DNA of 15,416 nucleotides from JAAKFL01 sp964629645 (lineage in GTDB: Bacteria; Chlamydiota; Chlamydiia; Chlamydiales; SLFE01): positions 1 through 15,416 of the forward strand of contig CAZVSU010000063.1 of assembly GCA_964629645.1 (NCBI GenBank), in the 5' to 3' direction. Made by a program: the position numbers and the translations under genes. This document shows positions 1 through 7,422 of the stretch, piece by piece. Position 1 is the stretch's first letter. Every line of letters begins with the position of its first letter. Below the pieces are notes generated by a model that was not told the DNA's origin, searched no databases, and was given only the letters and a program-made list of their open reading frames with translations.

Positions 1-1181
1 TCGGTTTGGAAGGAGAACAGAACATGGGCTCCGATGCCCATGCGACGCGATGGCCCATTGGAATCGGGCGTCCAGTCGCGCCCGAGCCAGCTCATGAGAT
101 GAGCAGGGGGCGTCTTCGTCATTCCCTCCCACCAGACATCGCCATCATCGGTTAAAGCCACATTGGTGAAAATGGAGTTGCGGTCAATCGACTCCATGGC
201 ATTGCTGTTAGATTCGAAGGAGGTTCCGGGAGCCACGCCAAAAAAACCTGCTTCGGGGTTGATCGCGTAAAGCCTGCCATCTTTTCCAAACTTCATCCAG
301 GCGATATCATCGCCGACAGTTTCCACTTTCCACCCCGGTAGAGTCGGATTCAGCATGGCAAGATTGGTTTTTCCGCATGCGCTTGGAAAGGCCGCCGCGA
401 TGTATTTTTTCTTCCCTTCGGGATTGGTGAGCCCCAAAATCAACATGTGCTCGGCGAGCCACCCCTCGTCCCTTGCAATGACAGACGCAATACGGAGAGC
501 AAAACACTTTTTCCCCAGCAGGGCATTTCCTCCGTAGCCGCTCCCATAAGACATGATCGAGCGCTCTTCCGGAAAGTGGCTGATCGTACGATTTTCACTG
601 TCGCAAGGCCACGAAACATCCTCTTCATCTTCTTCTAGCGGCACACCCACAGAGTGGAGGCCGGTGACAAAGTCACCGTCTCCGAGCGCGTTTAAGACTT
701 CGGTCCCCATCCGTGTCATAAGTCTCATATTGCAGACGACATAAGGAGAATCGGTGATCTGAACGCCGATGCGGGCAATATGAGAGCCGACAGGCCCCAT
801 ACTGTAGGGAATGACATAGAGAGTGCGTCCCCACATGCAGCCCCGGTAGAGTCTTTTGAGCTTTTTTTTCATCTCCTCGGGATCGCACCAGTTATTAGTC
901 GGCCCCGCGTCCGACTCATTTCGGCTGCAGATAAACGTACTCTCCTCAACACGCGCGACATCCTCAGGGGTCGAGCGGGCCAAGTAGCTGCCGGGCCTTT
1001 TGTCTTCATTCAACTTCACAAACGTTTTGCTCTCGACGAGTTTGGCAGCGAGCCGATCGTACTCCTCTTGCGAGCCGTCGCAAATATGGACATCATCCGG
1101 CTGACACAATGTCTGCATCTCCTTGATCCATTCATCAAGTTTTTGATTTCCTGTTTTCGTTTCAGACACGTGTACACCCAT
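1..1181 (-). CDS. pckG: Phosphoenolpyruvate carboxykinase (GTP), N-terminal ~393 residues, runs off the window
   Basis: This enzyme decarboxylates and phosphorylates oxaloacetate to phosphoenolpyruvate with GTP, linking the TCA cycle to gluconeogenesis in the cytoplasm. The frame is open from ATG at 1181 to the left edge; family proteins are about 600 residues, so about two thirds is present. Visible hallmarks are DAGPTNNW near residue 85, GYGGNALLGKKC in the middle, the kinase-1a loop FPSACGKTNLAM (about residues 262-273) with the reactive Cys typical of GTP enzymes, the metal site VGDDIAW (about 290-296), and FFGVAPGTS followed by IFTNVALTDDGDVWWEG. It starts 4 bases after the mreB stop, with no clear Shine-Dalgarno, so translational coupling is likely. 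A GTG at 1169 is an alternative start. Oddity: the last ~8 codons (1-26) do not continue into the family's AHPNSRF motif although the next frame does; see findings. The gene resembles C. trachomatis CT710. Confidence 0.93.
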   Translation of the reverse strand, partial: MGVHVSETKTGNQKLDEWIKEMQTLCQPDDVHICDGSQEEYDRLAAKLVESKTFVKLNEDKRPGSYLARSTPEDVARVEESTFICSRNESDAGPTNNWCDPEEMKKKLKRLYRGCMWGRTLYVIPYSMGPVGSHIARIGVQITDSPYVVCNMRLMTRMGTEVLNALGDGDFVTGLHSVGVPLEEDEEDVSWPCDSENRTISHFPEERSIMSYGSGYGGNALLGKKCFALRIASVIARDEGWLAEHMLILGLTNPEGKKKYIAAAFPSACGKTNLAMLNPTLPGWKVETVGDDIAWMKFGKDGRLYAINPEAGFFGVAPGTSFESNSNAMESIDRNSIFTNVALTDDGDVWWEGMTKTPPAHLMSWLGRDWTPDSNGPSRRMGIGAHVLFSFQT

Positions 1182-1185
1182 AATA

Positions 1186-2286
1186 TTAAGCCATAATTTT
1201 GCGTTGTTTTAATCTATCGAAGTATTCGAGCGCCTTGCCGGTTCCAAGGCAGACAGCGAGCATCGGATTCTGAGCGAGAATCACCGGCAGCCCCGTTTCC
1301 TTAATCAGCGCTTTATCAAGCCCTTTGAGCAGCGCGCCTCCCCCTGCGACGACCATTCCCCGCTCGACAAGATCGGCGGCAAGTTCGGGAGGGCATTTTT
1401 CCAAAGTCAGCTTCACGCTTTCCACAATCTGTTGAATCGGCTCGACAAAAGCTTCGCGGATCTCGACAGAATTGATTCTCTTTGTGACCGGAAGTCCCGC
1501 CACCTGGTCGCGCCCCCGCACTTCCATTTCAAGCTCGTTGTCGCCAAGGGAATAGGCCGATCCGATCGTCATCTTGATTTCTTCGGCCGTTCTGGGACCG
1601 ATCATCAAGTTATAGGTGCGGCGCATGTAATTGATGATGCACTCATCAAATTCGTCGCCGGCAATTCTTAAAGATCTCGATTCAACGATATCTCCCAAAG
1701 AAATGATCGCAATTTCCGTTGTTCCGCCGCCGATGTCGATGATCATATTCGCCGATGGCTCATGGACGGGCAGATCGACCCCGATCGCCGCCGCAATCGG
1801 CTCTTCGATTAAAATCACCTCTTGGGCCCCGGCATGAAGAGCGGAGTCCTCAACGGCTCTTTTTTCGACTCCGGTGATGCCGGAGGGAACAGCGATCAAA
1901 ATTTTCGGCCGGAACAAGCTTCTTGAAGGGGTCACCCTTTGGATGAGGGCTTTGAGCATGCCTTCTGCCACCTCGAAATCGGCAATGACCCCGTCTTTCA
2001 TGGGGCGGACAGCGTGTATTTTACGCGGCGTTTTGCCGAGCATCGCCTTGGCTTTATGGCCCACGGCGAGCACTTCGTTGGTACTGGAATCGACCGCCAC
2101 GACCGACGGCTCGGCAAGGACAATCCCTTTTCCTCGGACAAAAACGAGTGTATTGGCAGTTCCTAAGTCGATTCCAATGTCATTTGAAAAAACATCCCGA
2201 AATTTGTTCAGCTGCCCGACAGTTCCAAATGAGAAGTCTTTCACCATGGTTCTAAAATTCTTAAAGCTTTTTTTGTTTCCAGTCAT
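1186..2286 (-). CDS. mreB: Rod-shape/division actin homologue MreB
   Basis: MreB is a bacterial actin that forms membrane-associated ATP-dependent filaments directing peptidoglycan synthesis. In Chlamydiales, which lack FtsZ, it supports division-site peptidoglycan synthesis. The product is 366 residues, the size I recall for chlamydial MreB. Visible are phosphate-1 motif IGIDLGTANT (37-46), VPSGITGVEKRAVEDSA, the IEEPIAAAIG segment, phosphate-2 IDIGGGTTEIAIISLG, IAGDEFDECI, and the adenosine motif VVAGGGALLKGLDKAL near 310-325. About 35 residues precede the actin core; this basic, aromatic-rich extension is a plausible membrane anchor, as in other chlamydial MreBs. AGAGGA at 2290-2295 lies 3 bases before ATG 2286. 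It sits 15 bases after the SNF2 gene and 4 before pckG in one operon. Confidence 0.97.
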   Translation of the reverse strand: MTGNKKSFKNFRTMVKDFSFGTVGQLNKFRDVFSNDIGIDLGTANTLVFVRGKGIVLAEPSVVAVDSSTNEVLAVGHKAKAMLGKTPRKIHAVRPMKDGVIADFEVAEGMLKALIQRVTPSRSLFRPKILIAVPSGITGVEKRAVEDSALHAGAQEVILIEEPIAAAIGVDLPVHEPSANMIIDIGGGTTEIAIISLGDIVESRSLRIAGDEFDECIINYMRRTYNLMIGPRTAEEIKMTIGSAYSLGDNELEMEVRGRDQVAGLPVTKRINSVEIREAFVEPIQQIVESVKLTLEKCPPELAADLVERGMVVAGGGALLKGLDKALIKETGLPVILAQNPMLAVCLGTGKALEYFDRLKQRKIMA

Positions 2287-2301
2287 ATGTCCTCTGCAGT
2301 G

Positions 2302-5300
2302 TTACGTTTTGAGAAGCTCAAGCACTTCTTCCCAGGTCAGTTTCGACATCGCCTCTTCATCGCTGCTGATGACCTTTTTCACAAGTCCCCGTTTGCGGTT
2401 TTGCATTTCCAAAATTTTCTCTTCGATCGTTCCCAAGGTCACGAGTTTGTAGGAAGACACGTTGTTGGACTGCCCGATTCTGTGGACACGGTCGGTCGCC
2501 TGATCTTCAGCTGCCGGGTTCCACCACGGATCGTAGTGGATCACGGTATCGGCGCCGACTAAATTGAGGCCGGTCCCCCCCGCTTTGAGGGAGACGAGAA
2601 AGACAAGAATGCTTGGGTCTTCATTAAATTGAGTGACAATCGACATCCTGTCTTTTGTCGATCCATCGAGGTAGGCAAATCGAATCCCTTTTCGCTCCAA
2701 ATCTTTTCGCATGATGTGCAGCATTCTCGTATATTGACTGAAGATGACGGTCTTGTGCCCCCCTTCCATGAGCGACTGAAGAAGCTCGATCAGCATGTCG
2801 TATTTGGATGAATCGCCCGATTCGGCATCTTCTTTGGCGAAAATAGCCGGATGGCAACAGATCTGTTTGAGTCTCGTCAAGGTCGCCAGGATTTGAATTT
2901 GCACCTTGTTGAAGCCCTCTTTTTCCACAAGCTGCGATAATTCCTTAAAAGCGGAATTGGCATAGGAGCGATAAAGCTCTTTTTGCACATCGGACATATG
3001 GCAATGGTAGACAATATGGGAGACCGGAGGGAGCTCGGAGAGAACATCTTTTTTCATCCGCCTTAGAATGAAAGGAGAGACTTTTTGCCTTAAGTTGTCT
3101 AAAACGTGGCTCTGAGCATAGGTTGAGTTGCGGATGTATTTTTCGGCAAATCGTTCAAAAGAGCTCAAAAGTCCGGGCATCAGGAAGTCAAAAAGGCTCC
3201 AGAGCTCTTCAAGAGAGTTTTCGATAGGAGTGCCTGTCAAAATGAGCCTATGGCTTGAACGGACCATTTTCACCGATTTTGCATTCCGCGTTCCGCGGTT
3301 TTTGATGTGCTGCGCCTCGTCTAAGACCGCGTAGCCAAACTCGATTTGCTGGTAGGTTTCAATATCTTTTTGCAAAAGGCTGTAAGAGGTGATCACAAGG
3401 TCGCACTTGTCTGCTTTCGCGATCAGTTTTTTTCTCTGAGGCGGCGTGCCGTCAACGACCAGAGTTTTTAATTTCGGATTGAAGCGGTGGATTTCTTCTT
3501 CCCAATTATAGACGAGCGAGGTGGGACAGACAATAAGAGAGGTCGTTTGAGGGTGCTCTTTTTTGTACTGGGTCAAAGCGACAATGGCCTGCAGCGTTTT
3601 TCCAAGTCCCATATCATCGGCCAAGATGCCGCAAAGGTGCATCTGGCGGAGGCGCTCAAGCCAGCTGATCCCCTCCACTTGATATTCCCTCAATTTGGCT
3701 TTGATTTCTTTCGGAACAGGGCTCGGCTCAATCGGAATCTCTCCAAGCATCTGCTTTTGCAGCTGCAGAAGTTTTTTCGACATGGAAAATTTGATCGGCA
3801 AATCCCGAAACTGCTCTTCGGAAATGCTGGCAAGACTCCAAAGAGGGCGCTCTTCGACATGATTGTCGAGACGGTTGACTCCCATTTCATCGAAGATTTG
3901 GACGATCGGCGCGATTTTTTCGAGTTCCAGCACCAAAACTTTTTGCAGCTGTGAGTTGGCTTGTGAAGCCTTACCCTTCCCCCCTTTTTTTCGCCTCAGT
4001 TCAATAAAGGAGCGCTTTGAGGCGAGGCAGTCCCAAAGCTGATCGACTGTAAACCCCTTTAACTCGCCGGTGACCTTGAGCTCGACTTTGTAGTGGTCGA
4101 CTTTTTCGGTCTCCTTGAGCTTAAGTTCAAAGGTGGTGTCGTCGTAGATGAATTTGTCGAGGAGGTTTTTAGGACAATTAAATGTCACCTTCCCCTGGTT
4201 GCGGGGCACCACCTCCGTCATGAATTCCACGATTTTTTTATCGTTTTTCGCCACGTATGAGCCATGCTTGGCGTCGTAAATAAAATCCTGGAAAAGATCT
4301 TGGATAATGTTCTGTTCTTCGGTGAGATTGCGCGCCATGATTCCGCTTTCGGTGACAAAGGGAAGAATGTGAGACGCTTTGAGCTGCTGAGGCGCAGCCG
4401 GAACGTTGATGCCGTCATAAGTAAAGCTGAGCGTCGCTTCCAGTTCGCCGTCGAGATATTGAATCTGACAGACAGCGGTCAAATCCCCAACGTACGGCAA
4501 AGTGACGAAACGATCGATTTCGCTTTTATTCGCTACCTGCGCGACGCGAAGCAGTTCTGGCAGAGAATTTTCAACAAATGTGCCAAACAAAGGCTCCGGG
4601 ATCGTCATGTCGCGAATGAAGGGGAGGTGCCGCAGATGTTTTCGTTTAATTTGCGGCTGAAAGCGATAGTACACATTTTCGTGCAGCAGTCCCGGCTTGC
4701 CGCATTCAAAGAGGACAGCCTGATCGAGAGACACCCCTTCGCCGCTTCCGATGATCACCGATGGCTTCAAATACAACTTCGGCGCCGGCGCCTTCAAATA
4801 CTCCATTTCAAATTTCAATTCAGCGGGGAAATTAGAGATGCGAAGCGGCTCTTCGACAGACTCGCAGCAAAAGCAGGGCATTTCCCTTTGCTCTCTATCG
4901 ATTCCTCCCCCTTTTGATTGCGTCACCGCCAAATCAAATCCATGGGCCAATATAGTGCCAAAGGCCTCGGAGTCGAGAGAGACGACCCCCATATTGCGCT
5001 CGTCGCTGCTTTGGTCGGGAAAATAACCAAAGTCCATGATCATCCGAAGGATCTGGGCGCTTTCGGGAGCGAAGGAGCGGAAACCGAAAAAAAAGCGCTT
5101 GTTGCCGATATAGACCGCTTCATGATACCGGATCGCATCGAGAAACTCTTTGGCGTCCAGTATGTTGAGCGGTTTAGACCGATAGGGGACCCGAAGGGCG
5201 AGTTTAATTTCGATCGGTTTTTGAGGATCGCAAACTTGTTGTACAGGAGCTTGAAAAATGACGACCAGATCCGCTTTATCTTGCGACAGTTTTTCATCGG

Positions 5301-5790
5301 GCACAAAAAAAGGGGACTGTCCCAGCATTTCCGAGGCGAAATTGTACTCTTGGATGAGCTCCTTTTCGTATTTTTTCCCCCTTCTGACCACTTCCTTGTT
5401 TTCGGCTTCTTTGAATGTTTCGAGAAGCTCTTCTTTGTCCTTTTCATCAAGATCTTCAATAATGGTGGGGTCGGCCTCTTTAGAGTAAGAGACAAGGATT
5501 TCGTCGAAATGGTCTTCGAGATAAAACAAAACGGCGGCCAGGTGCTGGCAGTCGTAGCTATAGGGGCAATCGCAGTCGGAATCCATGACGCATGAATCGC
5601 GTCGGTTGATCTCAATTTCGCAGGTATATTGATTGTCGTGTTTACCGATGACGTTGCAATTCAGCTGTACGGCATCGGAAGCCAAAGACGTAATTCTAAC
5701 TGCGAGTACTTTACCCTCTTTATAGAGGTGTTGTCCCTCGTTTAAAATATTCGGAGACAAATCCTTTTTAAGCTTACGATAATTGATCAT
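2302..5790 (-). CDS. SNF2-family ATPase/helicase with N-terminal SWIM zinc finger
   Basis: This is a large SF2 ATPase of the Swi2/Snf2 (RapA/HepA-like bacterial) type, expected to translocate on double-stranded DNA or remodel protein-DNA complexes; the substrate is unknown. From ATG 5790 it is 1162 residues. An N-terminal SWIM finger has Cys73, Cys75, Cys81 and His83 in the CxCx5CxH pattern. A long middle region follows with no motif I can name. The helicase core begins near residue 690: motif I DDMGLGKT (~726), motif II DEAQ (~823), LTGTPIENSLEELWSLFDF, then the C-terminal lobe with YLDGSTKDR (~1040), LKAGGTGLNL and DRVHRIGQ (~1103). All ATPase motifs look intact. A TTG at 5799 could add three residues; neither start has a good Shine-Dalgarno. 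It heads the operon with mreB and pckG, the order found in C. trachomatis CT708-CT710. Confidence 0.95.
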   Translation of the reverse strand: MINYRKLKKDLSPNILNEGQHLYKEGKVLAVRITSLASDAVQLNCNVIGKHDNQYTCEIEINRRDSCVMDSDCDCPYSYDCQHLAAVLFYLEDHFDEILVSYSKEADPTIIEDLDEKDKEELLETFKEAENKEVVRRGKKYEKELIQEYNFASEMLGQSPFFVPDEKLSQDKADLVVIFQAPVQQVCDPQKPIEIKLALRVPYRSKPLNILDAKEFLDAIRYHEAVYIGNKRFFFGFRSFAPESAQILRMIMDFGYFPDQSSDERNMGVVSLDSEAFGTILAHGFDLAVTQSKGGGIDREQREMPCFCCESVEEPLRISNFPAELKFEMEYLKAPAPKLYLKPSVIIGSGEGVSLDQAVLFECGKPGLLHENVYYRFQPQIKRKHLRHLPFIRDMTIPEPLFGTFVENSLPELLRVAQVANKSEIDRFVTLPYVGDLTAVCQIQYLDGELEATLSFTYDGINVPAAPQQLKASHILPFVTESGIMARNLTEEQNIIQDLFQDFIYDAKHGSYVAKNDKKIVEFMTEVVPRNQGKVTFNCPKNLLDKFIYDDTTFELKLKETEKVDHYKVELKVTGELKGFTVDQLWDCLASKRSFIELRRKKGGKGKASQANSQLQKVLVLELEKIAPIVQIFDEMGVNRLDNHVEERPLWSLASISEEQFRDLPIKFSMSKKLLQLQKQMLGEIPIEPSPVPKEIKAKLREYQVEGISWLERLRQMHLCGILADDMGLGKTLQAIVALTQYKKEHPQTTSLIVCPTSLVYNWEEEIHRFNPKLKTLVVDGTPPQRKKLIAKADKCDLVITSYSLLQKDIETYQQIEFGYAVLDEAQHIKNRGTRNAKSVKMVRSSHRLILTGTPIENSLEELWSLFDFLMPGLLSSFERFAEKYIRNSTYAQSHVLDNLRQKVSPFILRRMKKDVLSELPPVSHIVYHCHMSDVQKELYRSYANSAFKELSQLVEKEGFNKVQIQILATLTRLKQICCHPAIFAKEDAESGDSSKYDMLIELLQSLMEGGHKTVIFSQYTRMLHIMRKDLERKGIRFAYLDGSTKDRMSIVTQFNEDPSILVFLVSLKAGGTGLNLVGADTVIHYDPWWNPAAEDQATDRVHRIGQSNNVSSYKLVTLGTIEEKILEMQNRKRGLVKKVISSDEEAMSKLTWEEVLELLKT

Positions 5791-5868
5791 CCCACCCAAT
5801 CAAGTTAACGCGTTGAAAGAAATCGATCCCAAAAAACCCTATCTTTCGACAACCGACTCTAGTGCGGG

Positions 5869-5897
5869 AGTATAGCGCCCAACGTGCAGTTTGTCAC
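5869..5897 (-). promoter_or_regulatory. Promoter of the SNF2-mreB-pckG operon
   Basis: On the minus strand, GTGACA (plus-strand 5892-5897) and TATACT (5869-5874) are separated by exactly 17 bases, a close match to the sigma70/sigma66 consensus TTGACA-N17-TATAAT. Transcription should start near 5862, giving a leader of roughly 70 bases before ATG 5790. It lies in the 155-base divergent gap with the kinase-like gene. I see no operator-like palindrome. Confidence 0.65.
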
Positions 5898-5945
5898 TAA
5901 AATTATCTTGATGGTGACTGCGCCGCCAAGTTAATGTGACATTTG

Positions 5946-6968
5946 ATGAAGGATTTAGAGTTTAAAATCGATCGTCTCTTAAGCCTGCAAGCGGATATTC
6001 CTCGGGATGAACTTGCGCGAATTGCCGCCTTTATTGAAAAGCGGCGAAGTCAAATTGAGGGCAACGCCCCGGTGCAGACTCTTCCCGCAGACGAAATCGG
6101 CACATCTTTTCCCGTCCGCTTTAACCGGGAGGCAGAAGAGTTTGATATTTTTTTAGACAAAGGGCGTCCCTTTGGCGAAGGGCGCGCGCGCATCACAGTG
6201 CGCAGCCTTCAGTATAACCGGGAAGAAGTTGTCGCCGTCAAAATCATCGAATCGAAACAAAAGGAGCTCATCGATCATTTCAAAAAAGATCGCGACAACC
6301 TTGTCAAACTATCGAAAGGCCCCCACATCGTCCCTATCTACAGCGCTCTTGAATTTGAAGTCGATGGTTATCAACATCTCGAGATGGCGCAGAAGTTTTA
6401 TAATCAAGGCAGCTTGCGCGAATTTTTGCATTCGCCTCTCTTAAATTACCGACGCGCCTTAGCAATCGCCTGTCAAATTCTGGAAGCTGTCGCCTGGATT
6501 CATCGCCAAGGGTATTTCCTGCACGACCCGGGACCGTCGAATTTTCTGATCCACCTCGCGGGCGGCAAGGTAAAACTCGGCATCGGAGATCTTGAGCTTT
6601 TGACGCCCCTTTCCGAAATTGATCCTCACACTTTTGTCTGGCACGCCTTGGGAGGATACGAGCCGCCTGAAGGACTGAAACAGGCTCTCGGACTCATTGA
6701 AATGGAGGCAATGACGCCAAAACTTTGGCAAAAAACGGATATGTGGGGAATCGGATGCACTCTGTGGGAGCTTTTCAGCGACCGGCCCCTTCCTTTCAAA
6801 TCCGACGATTTTTTCGACGTAGACGCACAGCTGGCGCTGACAACGACGGAAATCGATGAGCCCGAAGACCCCGATTCGATTGAACATCTCATCTGGGAAC
6901 TCCTCCGAGAAGACCCTTCCGAACGTCCTGACGCTGAAGAGGCTTTAAAAAAACTGCGATTAAAATAA
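5946..6968 (+). CDS. Divergent Ser/Thr protein kinase-like protein, possible pseudokinase
   Basis: The 340-residue product (from ATG 5946) has a protein-kinase fold by motif order after a ~60-residue N-terminal extension. Present are a glycine-loop-like FGEGRAR (76-82), VAVK with Lys99 matching the ATP-anchoring lysine, LHDPGPSN (192-199) in place of HRDLKPxN, GDLE (214-217) in place of DFG, GYEPPE (237-242) in place of the APE motif, and a good DMWGIGCTLWEL helix-F motif (265-276) followed by the conserved ERPD near 326. The catalytic-loop Asp194 and Asn199 and the metal-binding Asp215 position are retained. The HRD Arg, the catalytic-loop Lys (Gly196) and the DFG Gly are lost. Reduced activity or an ATP-binding scaffold role is an inference. 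No membrane segment or signal peptide is visible. A TTG at 5943 is possible; there is no Shine-Dalgarno before either start. I know of no equivalent at this site in Chlamydia. Confidence 0.8.
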   Translation: MKDLEFKIDRLLSLQADIPRDELARIAAFIEKRRSQIEGNAPVQTLPADEIGTSFPVRFNREAEEFDIFLDKGRPFGEGRARITVRSLQYNREEVVAVKIIESKQKELIDHFKKDRDNLVKLSKGPHIVPIYSALEFEVDGYQHLEMAQKFYNQGSLREFLHSPLLNYRRALAIACQILEAVAWIHRQGYFLHDPGPSNFLIHLAGGKVKLGIGDLELLTPLSEIDPHTFVWHALGGYEPPEGLKQALGLIEMEAMTPKLWQKTDMWGIGCTLWELFSDRPLPFKSDDFFDVDAQLALTTTEIDEPEDPDSIEHLIWELLREDPSERPDAEEALKKLRLK

Positions 6969-7025
6969 TAGATATAATCATTTAAGGCCCAATTAATTAA
7001 TTAGCCTTTCCCAGAGAAAAAAAAG

Positions 7026-7054
7026 GTGAGAAAAAAAACCGACATGAATATAAT
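7026..7054 (+). promoter_or_regulatory. Candidate promoter of a small RNA
   Basis: GTGAGA (7026-7031) and a perfect TATAAT (7049-7054) are separated by 17 bases, within an A-rich stretch. The start would be near 7061. No protein gene follows; the first structured element is a hairpin at 7063-7078, then a terminator hairpin with a T run ending at 7155. Confidence 0.5.
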
Positions 7055-7060
7055 GAGGCA

Positions 7061-7155
7061 TAAGACACAAAGATGTCTAAAAATGAGATTCCCCACCCGT
7101 CGGTTCTAGGTCAAAGTTTCCTCCATTCTTTGGTTTAGAACCGACACTTTTTTTT
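7061..7155 (+). ncRNA. Candidate ~95-nt small regulatory RNA with anti-Shine-Dalgarno loop
   Basis: A promoter-like element and an intrinsic terminator bracket about 95 bases without a credible protein gene. The predicted RNA has a short 5' hairpin (AGACA 7063-7067 with TGTCT 7074-7078), a single-stranded C-rich stretch (CCCCACCC, 7091-7098), and an 18-bp terminal hairpin (7099-7116 with 7128-7145). The exposed 11-base loop reads TTTCCTCCATT, complementary to purine-rich ribosome binding sites. It does not look like 4.5S RNA, tmRNA, 6S or RNase P as I know them. Ends are inferred. It could instead be only the kinase gene's 3' end and terminator. Confidence 0.45.
7099..7155 (+). terminator. 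Intrinsic terminator with 18-bp stem
   Basis: GTCGGTTCTA (7099-7108) pairs perfectly with TAGAACCGAC (7136-7145). The inner GGT (7109-7111) can form three G-U wobbles with GTT (7133-7135), and CAAAG (7112-7116) pairs with CTTTG (7128-7132). After two bases come eight T (7148-7155). This would end transcription from the kinase-like gene or the candidate small RNA, and insulates the downstream tRNA promoter. Confidence 0.75.
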
Positions 7156-7173
7156 CTCTGCTTTCGTTTCTGT

Positions 7174-7202
7174 TTGCACCAAATGTCATCGGTACATATA
7201 CT
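7174..7202 (+). promoter_or_regulatory. Promoter of the tRNA-Gly pair
   Basis: TTGCAC (7174-7179) and TATACT (7197-7202) are spaced by 17 bases. The expected start, near 7209, is only a few bases before the first tRNA at 7213, as usual for stable RNA genes. With no terminator between the tRNAs and tig, it may also serve tig. Confidence 0.75.
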
Positions 7203-7212
7203 TATGCGTCTT

Positions 7213-7284
7213 GCGGGTGTAGCTCAGCGGTAGAGCATCACGTTGCCAACGTGAATGTCGTGAGTTCGAACCTCATCACCCGCT
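7213..7284 (+). tRNA. tRNA-Gly (anticodon GCC), copy 1
   Basis: The 72-base cloverleaf has acceptor arms GCGGGTG and CACCCGC with discriminator T, a D-arm with GTAGCTCAGC, an anticodon stem TCACG/CGTGA enclosing TTGCCAA (anticodon GCC), and a T-loop TTCGAAC. CCA is not encoded. It decodes GGC and GGT. Confidence 0.97.
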
Positions 7285-7304
7285 AAATACGTTTAAATAG
7301 TGCT

Positions 7305-7376
7305 GCGGGTGTAGCTCAGGGGTAGAGCATCACGTTGCCAACGTGATTGTCGTGAGTTCGAATCTCATCACCCGCT
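7305..7376 (+). tRNA. tRNA-Gly (anticodon GCC), copy 2
   Basis: This is a tandem copy 20 bases after the first, the same length and anticodon. By eye it differs at three positions: in the D-loop (GCGG versus GGGG), the variable region (AATG versus ATTG) and the last T-loop base (C versus T). None disrupts a stem. CCA is not encoded. Confidence 0.97.
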
Positions 7377-7379
7377 TTT

Positions 7380-7395
7380 AGTGCTTTCGAGCACT
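7380..7395 (+). other. Small perfect hairpin with TTCG loop between tRNA and tig
   Basis: AGTGCT (7380-7385) and AGCACT (7390-7395) flank a TTCG tetraloop, 4 bases after the tRNA end. There is no T run, so it is unlikely to terminate. It may mark the boundary for tRNA 3' processing of a tRNA-tig transcript or protect the tig mRNA 5' end. That role is inferred. Confidence 0.45.
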
Positions 7396-7422
7396 TAGCC
7401 ACAACTTAAGGATCCATTGATC

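Noticed and set aside
780..1196. 138-codon plus-strand open frame
   Set aside because: It is antisense to pckG, whose protein sequence is clearly conserved here.
4264..5595. Plus-strand open frames of 217 and 225 codons opposite the SNF2 gene
   Set aside because: They lie wholly within a well-supported helicase gene and translate to low-plausibility Phe/Arg-rich sequence.
6973..6978. TATAAT just after the kinase stop
   Set aside because: There is no -35-like hexamer at proper spacing; it probably reflects local AT richness.
6984..7008. AAGGC/GCCTT hairpin around an AATTAATTAATT palindrome after the kinase gene
   Set aside because: The stem is short with a bulge and only three T follow, so it is not a convincing terminator; the one at 7099-7155 is far better.
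7073..7138. 21-codon small frame inside the candidate small RNA, ending in the terminator stem
   Set aside because: It has no Shine-Dalgarno and only one Gly codon, so it is not a credible leader peptide for the tRNA-Gly region.
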